From Bacillota bacterium (GTDB taxonomy: Bacteria; Bacillota; Clostridia; Lachnospirales; Lachnospiraceae), in contig JAEWQV010000027.1 in NCBI GenBank assembly GCA_023399055.1, positions 124,001 through 188,000 on the forward strand: a stretch of 64,000 nt of DNA. Direction: 5' to 3'. Below, piece by piece: positions 8,787 through 15,506 of this stretch (positions are counted from its first letter, which is position 1; each line of letters begins with the position of its first letter). A program made the position numbers and the translations under genes. The notes under the pieces were generated by a model. The model saw only the letters and a program-made list of their open reading frames with translations, searched no databases and was not told the origin of the DNA.

Positions 8787-8915
8787 TGCAATATATTATT
8801 GCATATTTTTAAGTACATGTAAAGAAATATTATAGAAAGCTATTAATATTTACGTAAAAACACAAAACAACACAAATAAAAGCAAGGTAAAACCGATAAT
8901 ATACAAAACAATACA
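8787..8915. promoter_or_regulatory. Candidate operator elements in the DeoR/aldolase intergenic region
   Basis: An inverted repeat TGCAAT-5-ATTGCA lies at 8787-8803. A 13-bp direct repeat, ACAAAACAAcACA (8862-8874) and ACAAAACAAtACA (8903-8915), differs at one base and has a 41-bp period, close to four helical turns. The second copy abuts the -35 box of the microcompartment promoter. Both are plausible binding sites for the divergent DeoR protein. Confidence 0.45.
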
Positions 8916-8944
8916 TTGACAAAACCACATAAATATAGTATGAT
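8916..8944 (+). promoter_or_regulatory. Strong sigma-A promoter of the microcompartment operon
   Basis: A perfect TTGACA (8916-8921) is separated by 17 bp from TATGAT (8939-8944), 41 bp before the aldolase start. The direct repeat that ends immediately upstream of the -35 box suggests repression. Confidence 0.8.
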
Positions 8945-8985
8945 TTCATCATAAACAAAAAAGAAGTAAAGAAGGTGATTATAAT

Positions 8986-9945
8986 ATGATGGTTCAAGGT
9001 GTTAAATATCCATCCGATTTTGAAGCTAAAAAAGCAATACTAGAAGTAGGAAAGCGGATGTATATGAAAGGTTTTGTTGCTGCGAACGATGGAAATATCA
9101 GCTGTAAGGTTGGACCCAATGCAATATGGACAACACCAACCGGTGTCTCAAAAGGTTTTATGACACTGGACATGCTGGTTAAAATCGATATGAACGGCAA
9201 GATTCTTTCGGGAACTCACAAACCTTCATCTGAAATAAAGATGCATCTTAGAGTATATCAGGAAAATCCGGAGGTTAGAGCTGTAGCGCATGCGCATCCA
9301 CCTGTAGCAACCTCATTTGCTATTGCAGGAATTAGCCTGGATAAAGCAATTCTTCCGGAGGCAGTAGTGCAATTAGGCTCTGTACCGATTGCTCACTATG
9401 CAACACCAGGTACACAGGAAGTCCCGGATTCCATTGCACCATTTTGCCGGACTCATAATGGAGTATTGTTAGCAAATCACGGTGCTTTAACTTGGGGAAA
9501 AGATATCTTTGAAGCATTTTTCCGATTAGAGTCAATTGAGTATTATGCGACCGTATTAATGTATACGGAAAGAATTATTGGAAAGCAAAATGAGCTGTCC
9601 TGTTCACAAGTGGATGATCTCTTAGTGGTACGTAAAAATCTTGGTATTACACAAGGTGGAGTTCCACCCTGTGCTGTGAATGCCAGCAATACCAGAGATG
9701 TTGTATCCTCCGTCCCGGCGGAAACGACTACAACAATGAGGAATAATGAAGTTCCTTTACAAGGTGTTACATCGTTAGTACGTCCTGTATCTAAAACCGA
9801 AACTACTAATATAGGTTGCGGTTGTGGAGGTACCTTGATGAAGGCAGCAGAAGCAAAAGTTACCAAAGAACAGAGTAAAGAAGACATAATTGCTGAAGTA
9901 GTACGCCGTGTGACAGAACAAGTCACAAGCCAATTTAAGGGGTAG
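8986..9945 (+). CDS. Class II aldolase with C-terminal encapsulation peptide
   Basis: The 319-residue protein is a zinc-dependent aldolase of the FucA/AraD/MtnB family. Glu83 in SSEI is the likely catalytic base, His102 and His104 in HAHPP plus His165 in ANHGAL are the zinc ligands, and phosphate-binding loops NDGNIS and TPTGVSK are visible. The aldolase core ends near residue 220. A variable linker of about 80 residues follows, containing the short Cys motif GCGCGG, then an amphipathic helix (EDIIAEVVRRVTEQV) typical of microcompartment encapsulation peptides. It should cleave a 1-phospho-ketose to DHAP and an aldehyde. With MtnK/MtnA partners the likely products are DHAP plus acetaldehyde or methylthioacetaldehyde. 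Fuculose-1-phosphate is the alternative substrate, but no fucose isomerase or kinase is nearby. Confidence 0.9.
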   Translation: MMVQGVKYPSDFEAKKAILEVGKRMYMKGFVAANDGNISCKVGPNAIWTTPTGVSKGFMTLDMLVKIDMNGKILSGTHKPSSEIKMHLRVYQENPEVRAVAHAHPPVATSFAIAGISLDKAILPEAVVQLGSVPIAHYATPGTQEVPDSIAPFCRTHNGVLLANHGALTWGKDIFEAFFRLESIEYYATVLMYTERIIGKQNELSCSQVDDLLVVRKNLGITQGGVPPCAVNASNTRDVVSSVPAETTTTMRNNEVPLQGVTSLVRPVSKTETTNIGCGCGGTLMKAAEAKVTKEQSKEDIIAEVVRRVTEQVTSQFKG

Positions 9946-9973
9946 TGTGAGCTGCGAAAGCATGGAGGTAGAA

Positions 9974-11407
9974 ATGGAATTTGGAGCAAATGAAATTAGT
10001 ATGATTGTTAATCAGGTTCTAAAGAATCTTGAAATCAATAATCCAAGACTTTTAGCGAGTAAAACATTCCCTAATTATGATAATGGTAACTATGGTGTTT
10101 TTGAAAAAGCAGAAGATGCCATTGAGGCTGCATATAAGGCACAGAAGATTTACATAGAGAAGTATCAGTTAAAAGACAGAAAAAGATTAGTAGATGCAAT
10201 TCGTAAAGTGACTCGTGAAAATGTTGAGACACTGGCTAGGATGGTACGTGATGAAAGTAAGATGGGACGTTATGAGGATAAGATTCAGAAACATCTTGCC
10301 GTAATTGATAATACCCCTGGTCCGGAATGTTTGACCACAGATGCTATCTCTGGAGATAGCGGTTTAATGATTGAAGAATATGCACCTTTTGGAGTGATTG
10401 GAGCTATAACACCGGTAACTAATCCCACAGAAACTATTATTAACAATACAATTAGTATGATTTCCGGTGGTAATACCGTTGTTTTCAACGTTCATCCTAG
10501 TGCAAAAAATGTATGTGCCTATTGTTTACAGATGATTAATAAAGCAATTATTGAAAATGATGGTCCAGCCAATCTGATTACAATGGCAAAAGAACCTACC
10601 ATGGATACTGTAAATATAATCTCCTCCAGCCCAAAGATTCGATTAATGGTTGGTACCGGTGGAACACCTATGGTAAATGCACTTTTAAGATCCGGTAAAA
10701 AGACAATCGGCGCAGGAGCAGGCAATCCCCCTGTTATCGTAGATGAGACAGCAGACATTAAAAAAGCAGCAAAAGACATCTTTTATGGAGCCTCCTTCGA
10801 TAATAATTTATTATGCCTTGCTGAGAAAGAAGTATTTGTTCTAAAAGAGGTAGCGAATGATTTTATCTACCATATGGTAGAAGAAGGCGCGTTTTTATTA
10901 AATGGTGTACAGCTTGAAGAAATCTTAAAACTTGTATTCCTCTATGATGGGGAATATAAAGTGAATAAGAAATGGGTTGGACAGGATGCTGGAAAAATGC
11001 TGGAAGCAATAGGGATACCAGGCAAATTAGATGTGAAATTACTGATTTGTGATGTAGCACATGATAATCCATTTGTGCTGGTAGAACAATTAATGCCAGT
11101 ACTTCCGATTGTTCGATGCAATAATCTGGAGGAAGCAATTCAATATGCATTAATTGCCGAGGATGGCAATCGTCATACGGCGTCTATGTTCTCAAAAAAT
11201 GTTGATCACATGACAAAATTTGCACGAAAAGTTGAGACAACCATCTTTGTTAAGAATGGATGTACTTTGCAAGGGGTAGGCATTGGCGGTGAAGGTCATG
11301 CAACTATGACAATCGCAGGTCCAACCGGAGAAGGAATCACTTGTGCCAAGAGTTTTACAAGACGCAGAAGATGTATGCTGGCAGATGGCGGCCTTCGTGT
11401 AATCTAA
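9974..11407 (+). CDS. CoA-acylating aldehyde dehydrogenase (PduP/EutE type)
   Basis: The 477-residue enzyme oxidises an aldehyde to acyl-CoA with NAD+ inside the compartment. The ATG at 9974 is selected because GGAGG lies 5 bp before it. The N-terminus (EISMIVNQVLKNL, residues 6-18) is an amphipathic encapsulation helix followed by a linker. The dehydrogenase core shows APFGVIGAITPVTNPTET, the nucleotide loop GTGGTPMV, GAGNPP and the catalytic Cys281 in NNLLCLAEKE. It starts 28 bp after the aldolase stop, so enzyme and aldehyde source are co-expressed. Acetyl-CoA is the expected product if the sugar is 5-deoxyribose. Confidence 0.94.
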   Translation: MEFGANEISMIVNQVLKNLEINNPRLLASKTFPNYDNGNYGVFEKAEDAIEAAYKAQKIYIEKYQLKDRKRLVDAIRKVTRENVETLARMVRDESKMGRYEDKIQKHLAVIDNTPGPECLTTDAISGDSGLMIEEYAPFGVIGAITPVTNPTETIINNTISMISGGNTVVFNVHPSAKNVCAYCLQMINKAIIENDGPANLITMAKEPTMDTVNIISSSPKIRLMVGTGGTPMVNALLRSGKKTIGAGAGNPPVIVDETADIKKAAKDIFYGASFDNNLLCLAEKEVFVLKEVANDFIYHMVEEGAFLLNGVQLEEILKLVFLYDGEYKVNKKWVGQDAGKMLEAIGIPGKLDVKLLICDVAHDNPFVLVEQLMPVLPIVRCNNLEEAIQYALIAEDGNRHTASMFSKNVDHMTKFARKVETTIFVKNGCTLQGVGIGGEGHATMTIAGPTGEGITCAKSFTRRRRCMLADGGLRVI

Positions 11408-11459
11408 GGAGTAAACAGCAGAGTAGACAGCTTGAACATAGTTTAGAAAGAGGTATGAA

Positions 11460-11783
11460 ATGGCAATTGGATTTCTGGAGTGTGCAGGATATGGTGCTTT
11501 ACTCTATGCAATGGATAAGGCATGTAAAGCGGCAGACATAATAATTCTAGGAATAGATACCATTAACCCTAAAGATACAAGTGCATTTATTCCATTAACC
11601 ACACAGGTCAAATTTGAAGGCAGCATTTCAGATGTTAAAGTTGCGATTGAAGTCGCAAAGGAAGCAGCTCTTAGGTTTAATGAGGAAAAAGAAGTAATTA
11701 CTTCAATGATCGAACTACCCTATGAAGGTGTCGATAAGCTTGCACGTATTACAAAAGTAAAATTTAAAACAAGCAAATTATAG
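11460..11783 (+). CDS. Bacterial microcompartment shell protein, divergent single BMC domain
   Basis: The 107-residue protein opens AIGFLECAGYGALLYAMDKACKAADI, the standard (non-permuted) beginning of a BMC domain, and continues with VKFEGSISDVKVAIEVAKEAA. It differs from the three shell proteins that follow. The pore-loop region (PKDTSAFIPLTTQ) is longer and lacks a GSG motif, and it has a C-terminal extension of about 20 residues with basic character. It probably forms hexamers with a distinct pore or edge role. It is the first shell gene of the operon. Confidence 0.88.
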   Translation: MAIGFLECAGYGALLYAMDKACKAADIIILGIDTINPKDTSAFIPLTTQVKFEGSISDVKVAIEVAKEAALRFNEEKEVITSMIELPYEGVDKLARITKVKFKTSKL

Positions 11784-11876
11784 CAAAAAAAAACAAAAAA
11801 TATAACAAAAGAAAAATATAACAATAAAATATAAAAAGACATTACAAAATAAAATTATTATTGGAGGTAAATTATT

Positions 11877-12149
11877 ATGTCAGCAATTGGAATGATCGAA
11901 ACAAGAGGTTTAACTGCATCAATAGAGGCAGCAGATGCAATGCTCAAGGCAGCAGATGTAGAATTAGTGGGAACAGAGAAAATTGGTTCTGGTTTAGTAA
12001 CTGTTATTGTTAAAGGTGAAGTTGGCGCTGTGAAAGCTGCAACCGAATCCGGTATGGAAGCAGCATCAAGACTTGGAGAATTAGTTGCAGTTCATGTAAT
12101 CCCAAGACCACACGCTGATATTGCTAAAATTCTTCCTGCCATCAAATAA
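11877..12149 (+). CDS. Bacterial microcompartment shell hexamer protein (PduA-like BMC-H)
   Basis: The 90-residue protein is a compact canonical BMC-H unit: AIGMIETRGL at the start, KAADVELVG, the pore loop EKIGSGLVTV and the C-terminal HVIPRPHADI. Six copies form a flat hexagonal tile of the shell, with the GSG residues lining a small central pore for polar substrates. A strong GGAGG precedes the start. An A-rich 93-bp gap separates it from the previous shell gene. It is nearly identical in its core to the protein at 12524. Confidence 0.95.
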   Translation: MSAIGMIETRGLTASIEAADAMLKAADVELVGTEKIGSGLVTVIVKGEVGAVKAATESGMEAASRLGELVAVHVIPRPHADIAKILPAIK

Positions 12150-12164
12150 TAAGGGGTTGTTAAC

Positions 12165-12464
12165 TTGAAACGAAACGCAATAGGCGTAGTTGAAGTAAAT
12201 TATTTCGCTAACTCTGTCATTGTTGTTGACGCGATGATGAAAGCGGCTGAAGTGGAGCTGGTTAGCTGCCACAAAACCCTTGGCGGAAGAATGGTACATA
12301 CAATCGTAGCTGGTGAAACCTCGGCGGTAAATGCGACAATAGAAGCTGCGAATGCGGCGGAAAGTATCATTGGTAAGGATAATTTAAAGGTTGCAGTCAC
12401 AATAAGCAATCCTCATCCTGAGATTATGAAATTATTAAATCTCATTAATGCAAAGGTAAAGTGA
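12165..12464 (+). CDS. Bacterial microcompartment shell hexamer protein (BMC-H, GGR pore)
   Basis: The 99-residue single BMC domain begins with a TTG codon after AAGGGG. It reads AIGVVEVNYFANSVIVVDAMMKAAEVELV, then KTLGGRMVHTIVAGE, so the pore loop is GGR, not GSG, giving a positively charged opening. A slightly longer C-terminus (HPEIMKLLNLINAKVK) follows. It likely mixes with the PduA-like tiles and transports a different, probably anionic, metabolite such as the phospho-ketose or DHAP. That transport role is inferred only from the pore residues. Confidence 0.93.
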   Translation: MKRNAIGVVEVNYFANSVIVVDAMMKAAEVELVSCHKTLGGRMVHTIVAGETSAVNATIEAANAAESIIGKDNLKVAVTISNPHPEIMKLLNLINAKVK

Positions 12465-12523
12465 GTAAATCACGATACCCCTGGCTATAAATGGCTGGTA
12501 AGCTATTAGAAAGGTGGTACATA

Positions 12524-12847
12524 ATGGCAACAGAAAGCACAGAAACAAAAGCAGTTAAGACAAGTAAATCAGGTATGCAGGCTTTAGGAATGATAGAAAC
12601 CAGAGGTCTTGTAGCATCTATAGAAGCAGCAGACGCTATGTTAAAAGCTGCCGCAGTGGAATTAGTTGGTTCAGAGAAAATTGGTTCAGGCTTAGTTACA
12701 GTTTTGGTCCAGGGCGATGTAGGTGCTGTGAAAGCAGCAACAGAAGCTGGATCAGAAGCAGCATTAAGACTTGGTGAATTAGTTGCTGTTCATGTAATCC
12801 CAAGACCACATAATGGTGTTGGATCAATTCTTCCATTTATTAAATAA
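12524..12847 (+). CDS. Bacterial microcompartment shell hexamer protein (PduA-like, N-terminal extension)
   Basis: The 107-residue protein repeats the core of the 12149-ending shell protein (ALGMIETRGL, EKIGSGLVTV, HVIPRPH) but carries an extra Lys/Thr/Ser-rich N-terminal stretch of about 17 residues. The ATG at 12524 follows AGAAAGGTGG. The two genes look like a recent duplication, with the extension as the main difference. The extension lies on the face where BMC-H N-termini emerge and may serve docking or assembly. It is the last gene before a 310-bp structured gap. Confidence 0.93.
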   Translation: MATESTETKAVKTSKSGMQALGMIETRGLVASIEAADAMLKAAAVELVGSEKIGSGLVTVLVQGDVGAVKAATEAGSEAALRLGELVAVHVIPRPHNGVGSILPFIK

Positions 12848-12858
12848 TGATAACTATA

Positions 12859-13126
12859 CAGAACTAAGCTCAAAAACCTGCGATTCTCTTGCTGTTTGGC
12901 TCTAAATATTTTTCTTGGTTCTGAATTGTTACAAATAATGCTAGAAATTAGGTGCTATAAGTTCAACATAAGAGACAGCTTAGGAAAGACAGAAGGAAAT
13001 TTATTTTACTAATCGATAAAAGCTTATAGTACCTAATCTCAATAGAAGTAATTAGTTAAAAAAAACATGTTATTCCCCATTTAGTGCCTGCATAATCCCC
13101 CCCCAATAACTGACATATGCAGGCAC
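12859..13126 (+). ncRNA. Structured intercistronic RNA between shell genes and pduL
   Basis: Three hairpins line up in the only long gap of the operon. They are CAGAACTAAG/CTTGGTTCTG (12859-12868 with 12914-12923), a 15-bp stem (12947-12961 with 13023-13037, one wobble pair) enclosing about 60 nt, and GTGCCTGCATA/TATGCAGGCAC (13084-13094 with 13116-13126), whose loop holds a C8 run (13097-13104). The last hairpin is followed by only a weak T-run (GTTCTTTA). I do not recognise a known riboswitch or T-box. It may be an attenuator or processing site adjusting shell-to-enzyme ratios, or a small mobile element. Confidence 0.5.
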
Positions 13127-13157
13127 GTTCTTTAATGAGACAAGAAGAGGTAAGGCT

Positions 13158-13811
13158 ATGAATTACGATAAGGTATTCGTTGAACAGGTAACAAAGCTGG
13201 TAATACAAAGTTTGCAGAATTTTTCAGAGACTAGAACTGAGGTGCCGGTTGGTATTTCTGCAAAGCATGTGCATTTAAACAGAAAACATGTGGATATATT
13301 ATTCGGTGAAGGATATCAGTTAACCCATATGAAACCGTTAAGCCAGCCTGGACAGTTTGCAGCCAACGAAACGGTGGAATTGATTGGACCGAAAGGAACA
13401 CTTTCTAAAGTAAGAGTACTTGGACCGGAACGATCACATACCCAAGTTGAGGTTGCAATGTCTGATGCAAGAAAGCTGGGAGTTAAGCCCCCTGTTAAAA
13501 CCTCCGGAGATATTATTGGATCTGTTGGAATTACCCTTCGTGGTCCAAAGGGTGAAGTTACAATTAGTGAAGGAGTTATAATTGCTGATAGGCACATACA
13601 TATGACCCCGGAAGAAGCAAGACAATTTAATGTTATGGATGGACAGAAAGTTAATTTACTAGTATCAGGTGATAAGGGTGGCATATTACATAATGTATGT
13701 ATTCGTGTCAGCTCGAAGTACGCTTTAGATTGTCATATTGATACAGATGATGCGAGTGCTTTTCAAATACAACAGGGGCAGCTGGTAAGTATAATAAGAG
13801 AAAACAAATAG
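13158..13811 (+). CDS. pduL: PduL-type phosphate acyltransferase (phosphotransacylase)
   Basis: The 217-residue enzyme converts acyl-CoA plus phosphate to acyl phosphate and free CoA, recycling CoA inside the shell. It has the duplicated PduL fold with zinc-binding motifs VGISAKHVHLNRKH (about residues 31-44) and ADRHIHMTPEEA (about 141-152). Conserved QPGQFAANETVELIGPKG and VLGPERSHTQVE are also present. The first 20 residues (KVFVEQVTKLVIQSLQN) form an amphipathic encapsulation helix. It follows the structured gap and has its own GAGGT site. The acyl phosphate could yield ATP through an acetate kinase located elsewhere. Confidence 0.95.
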   Translation: MNYDKVFVEQVTKLVIQSLQNFSETRTEVPVGISAKHVHLNRKHVDILFGEGYQLTHMKPLSQPGQFAANETVELIGPKGTLSKVRVLGPERSHTQVEVAMSDARKLGVKPPVKTSGDIIGSVGITLRGPKGEVTISEGVIIADRHIHMTPEEARQFNVMDGQKVNLLVSGDKGGILHNVCIRVSSKYALDCHIDTDDASAFQIQQGQLVSIIRENK

Positions 13812-13906
13812 ATAATTGTGAATATAAGACAGATTAGTGTTTCATACACCTAGATAAAAATATACCACAAATATTTATCTAAAATAAAGCAGAGAGGGAG
13901 AGAAGG

Positions 13907-14167
13907 ATGATTATTGGTACAGTAAAGGGTACAATCGTTTCTACGCGAAAATGTAGTAATCTGGTGGGTTATAAGCTACTGCTTATTGAACCGTATTATG
14001 GAGAGAAATCCAAAATCTTTGTAGCGGCAGACACTTTAGGTGCAGGAATAGGCGAGTTAGTACTGATTACCACAGGTAAAACAACACAATTTGCGATAGA
14101 TAGGTCTGCTCCTTTGGATGCTATAGTTGTTGGTATTATAGATGCACCACCACAAGCAGAAATCTAA
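13907..14167 (+). CDS. Microcompartment vertex protein (EutN/CcmL, BMC-P)
   Basis: The 86-residue protein starts MIIGTVKGTIVSTRKCSNLVGYKLLLIE and contains AADTLGAGIGELVLITTG, the standard EutN/CcmL pattern. Pentamers cap the vertices of the shell polyhedron. GAGAGGGAGAGAAGG precedes the ATG. It is the only vertex gene visible and ends the core operon just before a terminator. No tandem-domain trimer (BMC-T) gene is present in the locus. Confidence 0.95.
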   Translation: MIIGTVKGTIVSTRKCSNLVGYKLLLIEPYYGEKSKIFVAADTLGAGIGELVLITTGKTTQFAIDRSAPLDAIVVGIIDAPPQAEI

Positions 14168-14209
14168 TACGAAGGTTAGGCATGGTAGTTAGTACTAATA
14201 TGAATAATC

Positions 14210-14244
14210 AGGGCTGACTTTTCATAAAGTACAGCCCTTTTCTT
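14210..14244 (+). terminator. Intrinsic terminator after the vertex protein gene
   Basis: AGGGCTG pairs with CAGCCCT, with an inner ACTTT/AAAGT stem, and is followed by TTTTCTT. It splits the shell operon from the next gene group, though read-through is possible. Confidence 0.8.
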
Positions 14245-14348
14245 ATAAATAATGCAACTTCATTGTACAAGGTAGAAGTCTTATTAATATAGTTTGAATA
14301 TTTTGTGCGGATGCATCACTTATCAGGCATTGGCAGAATGGAGATTTT

Positions 14349-15470
14349 ATGAGCAAAGCAGTAATAAAGGTTTTGGCAGTAGCAGACCCTGCAGTTGCAG
14401 TGTATGTTGATAAAAAGTTAAATCTACTGGATCAATTTGAAGAAGAGGTTCAATTTGATGTAGTGCCCTGGGCAGAATATTATAAAACGATGCTTGCGGT
14501 ATTTGCTGGAAAAGCATCCTACGATGTTATTATGGTTGCGGGACATCTCTGGTTACGTGACTTTGCTGAAAAAGGTTACTTGGAACCTCTTGAATTAGAA
14601 GAGGAAGACATTCTGCCTGTCATTCTGCAGGAAATGAAGTTTAAGAATAAAACATACTTATCCCCATCCTTCTGTGATGGACATATGGTGGTATACCGTA
14701 AAAGCCTCCTAAAGGAGAAGTACGGAAAGCTATTTGATAATGTTATTACACCTGCTGAATACATAAAAGCTGCTAGAGTCCTCGGTTCAAACAGCGAGCT
14801 GACAGCGGTTGCCATGAAGGCGCACCCTTCTGAAATATTTACGGATGCACTTCCCTTCTTAAGAATGGGTGGTACGGATGTATATGATAAGGAATCCCTT
14901 GAGGTTTCATGCAATAATTCAGAAGTAGTCAAAGGCTTAGAAGCGTATTGCGAATTAAGAAAATATGCAGCGCTGGATACTGATACCTACGGCAACGAAC
15001 AGATTGTTACAGCAATTCAACAGAAGAAAACTGCCATGGCAGTCACCTGGAGCGGACAATTAGGTGTGGTATATACAGACTCCTGCGTGGAAAAAGACGA
15101 TATGGGCTTCACTACCTTCAACACTGCCTGGAATGTGACCTGGTCCTTTGCCATCAGTGCCAACAGTAAGAATAAAGAAAAAGCAAAAAAACTCCTGCAT
15201 TTCCTGCGTTCTCCGCACATAGATAAAATTGCTGGCGCGCATAGCGGAGCACCCATTCGCAGACAGAGTTATATCGATGGATTATCACAGTATCCCTGGT
15301 ATGAATGCCAGTTAAGCATGTTTGATAATGCAAAACCAATCCCCAGTATAGTAGCAGCAGGTGATAAGAATAATGCATTTTATGAAGAGATCACAAATGC
15401 TTTTACAGGTAGAAAATCAGCAAAGGCAGCAATGTCTGATACAGAACAACGTATTAATCAAATCGACTAA
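14349..15470 (+). CDS. Solute-binding-protein-like protein without a signal peptide
   Basis: The 373-residue protein has the family 1 extracellular solute-binding fold. Recognisable parts are VLAVADPAVAVYVDK, PWAEYYKTMLAVFAGKASYDVIMVAG, KTYLSPSFCDGHMVVYRK and an AMAVTWSGQLG segment. It begins MSKAVIKVLAVADPA directly at the mature fold: no hydrophobic leader and no lipobox Cys. The ATG has a good GGAGA site, and no in-frame upstream extension is supported. No permease or ATPase is adjacent; the next genes are a flavoprotein and CoA-transferase-like subunits. A cytoplasmic metabolite-binding, sensing or chaperoning role is therefore likely. This is inference, and the ligand is unknown. Confidence 0.75.
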   Translation: MSKAVIKVLAVADPAVAVYVDKKLNLLDQFEEEVQFDVVPWAEYYKTMLAVFAGKASYDVIMVAGHLWLRDFAEKGYLEPLELEEEDILPVILQEMKFKNKTYLSPSFCDGHMVVYRKSLLKEKYGKLFDNVITPAEYIKAARVLGSNSELTAVAMKAHPSEIFTDALPFLRMGGTDVYDKESLEVSCNNSEVVKGLEAYCELRKYAALDTDTYGNEQIVTAIQQKKTAMAVTWSGQLGVVYTDSCVEKDDMGFTTFNTAWNVTWSFAISANSKNKEKAKKLLHFLRSPHIDKIAGAHSGAPIRRQSYIDGLSQYPWYECQLSMFDNAKPIPSIVAAGDKNNAFYEEITNAFTGRKSAKAAMSDTEQRINQID

Positions 15471-15506
15471 AACAGTAGCATTTAACACAAGCAGATTGGA
15501 GCTGTT

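Noticed and set aside
12859..13126. T-box, SAM or cobalamin riboswitch
   Set aside because: None of the conserved boxes of these classes is visible; the element is kept only as unclassified structure.
8986..14167. Propanediol, ethanolamine or glycyl radical microcompartment
   Set aside because: No dehydratase subunits, ammonia lyase, glycyl radical enzyme or activase is present in the locus; the aldehyde source must be the aldolase. A fucose/rhamnose role is also weak because no matching isomerase or kinase is nearby.
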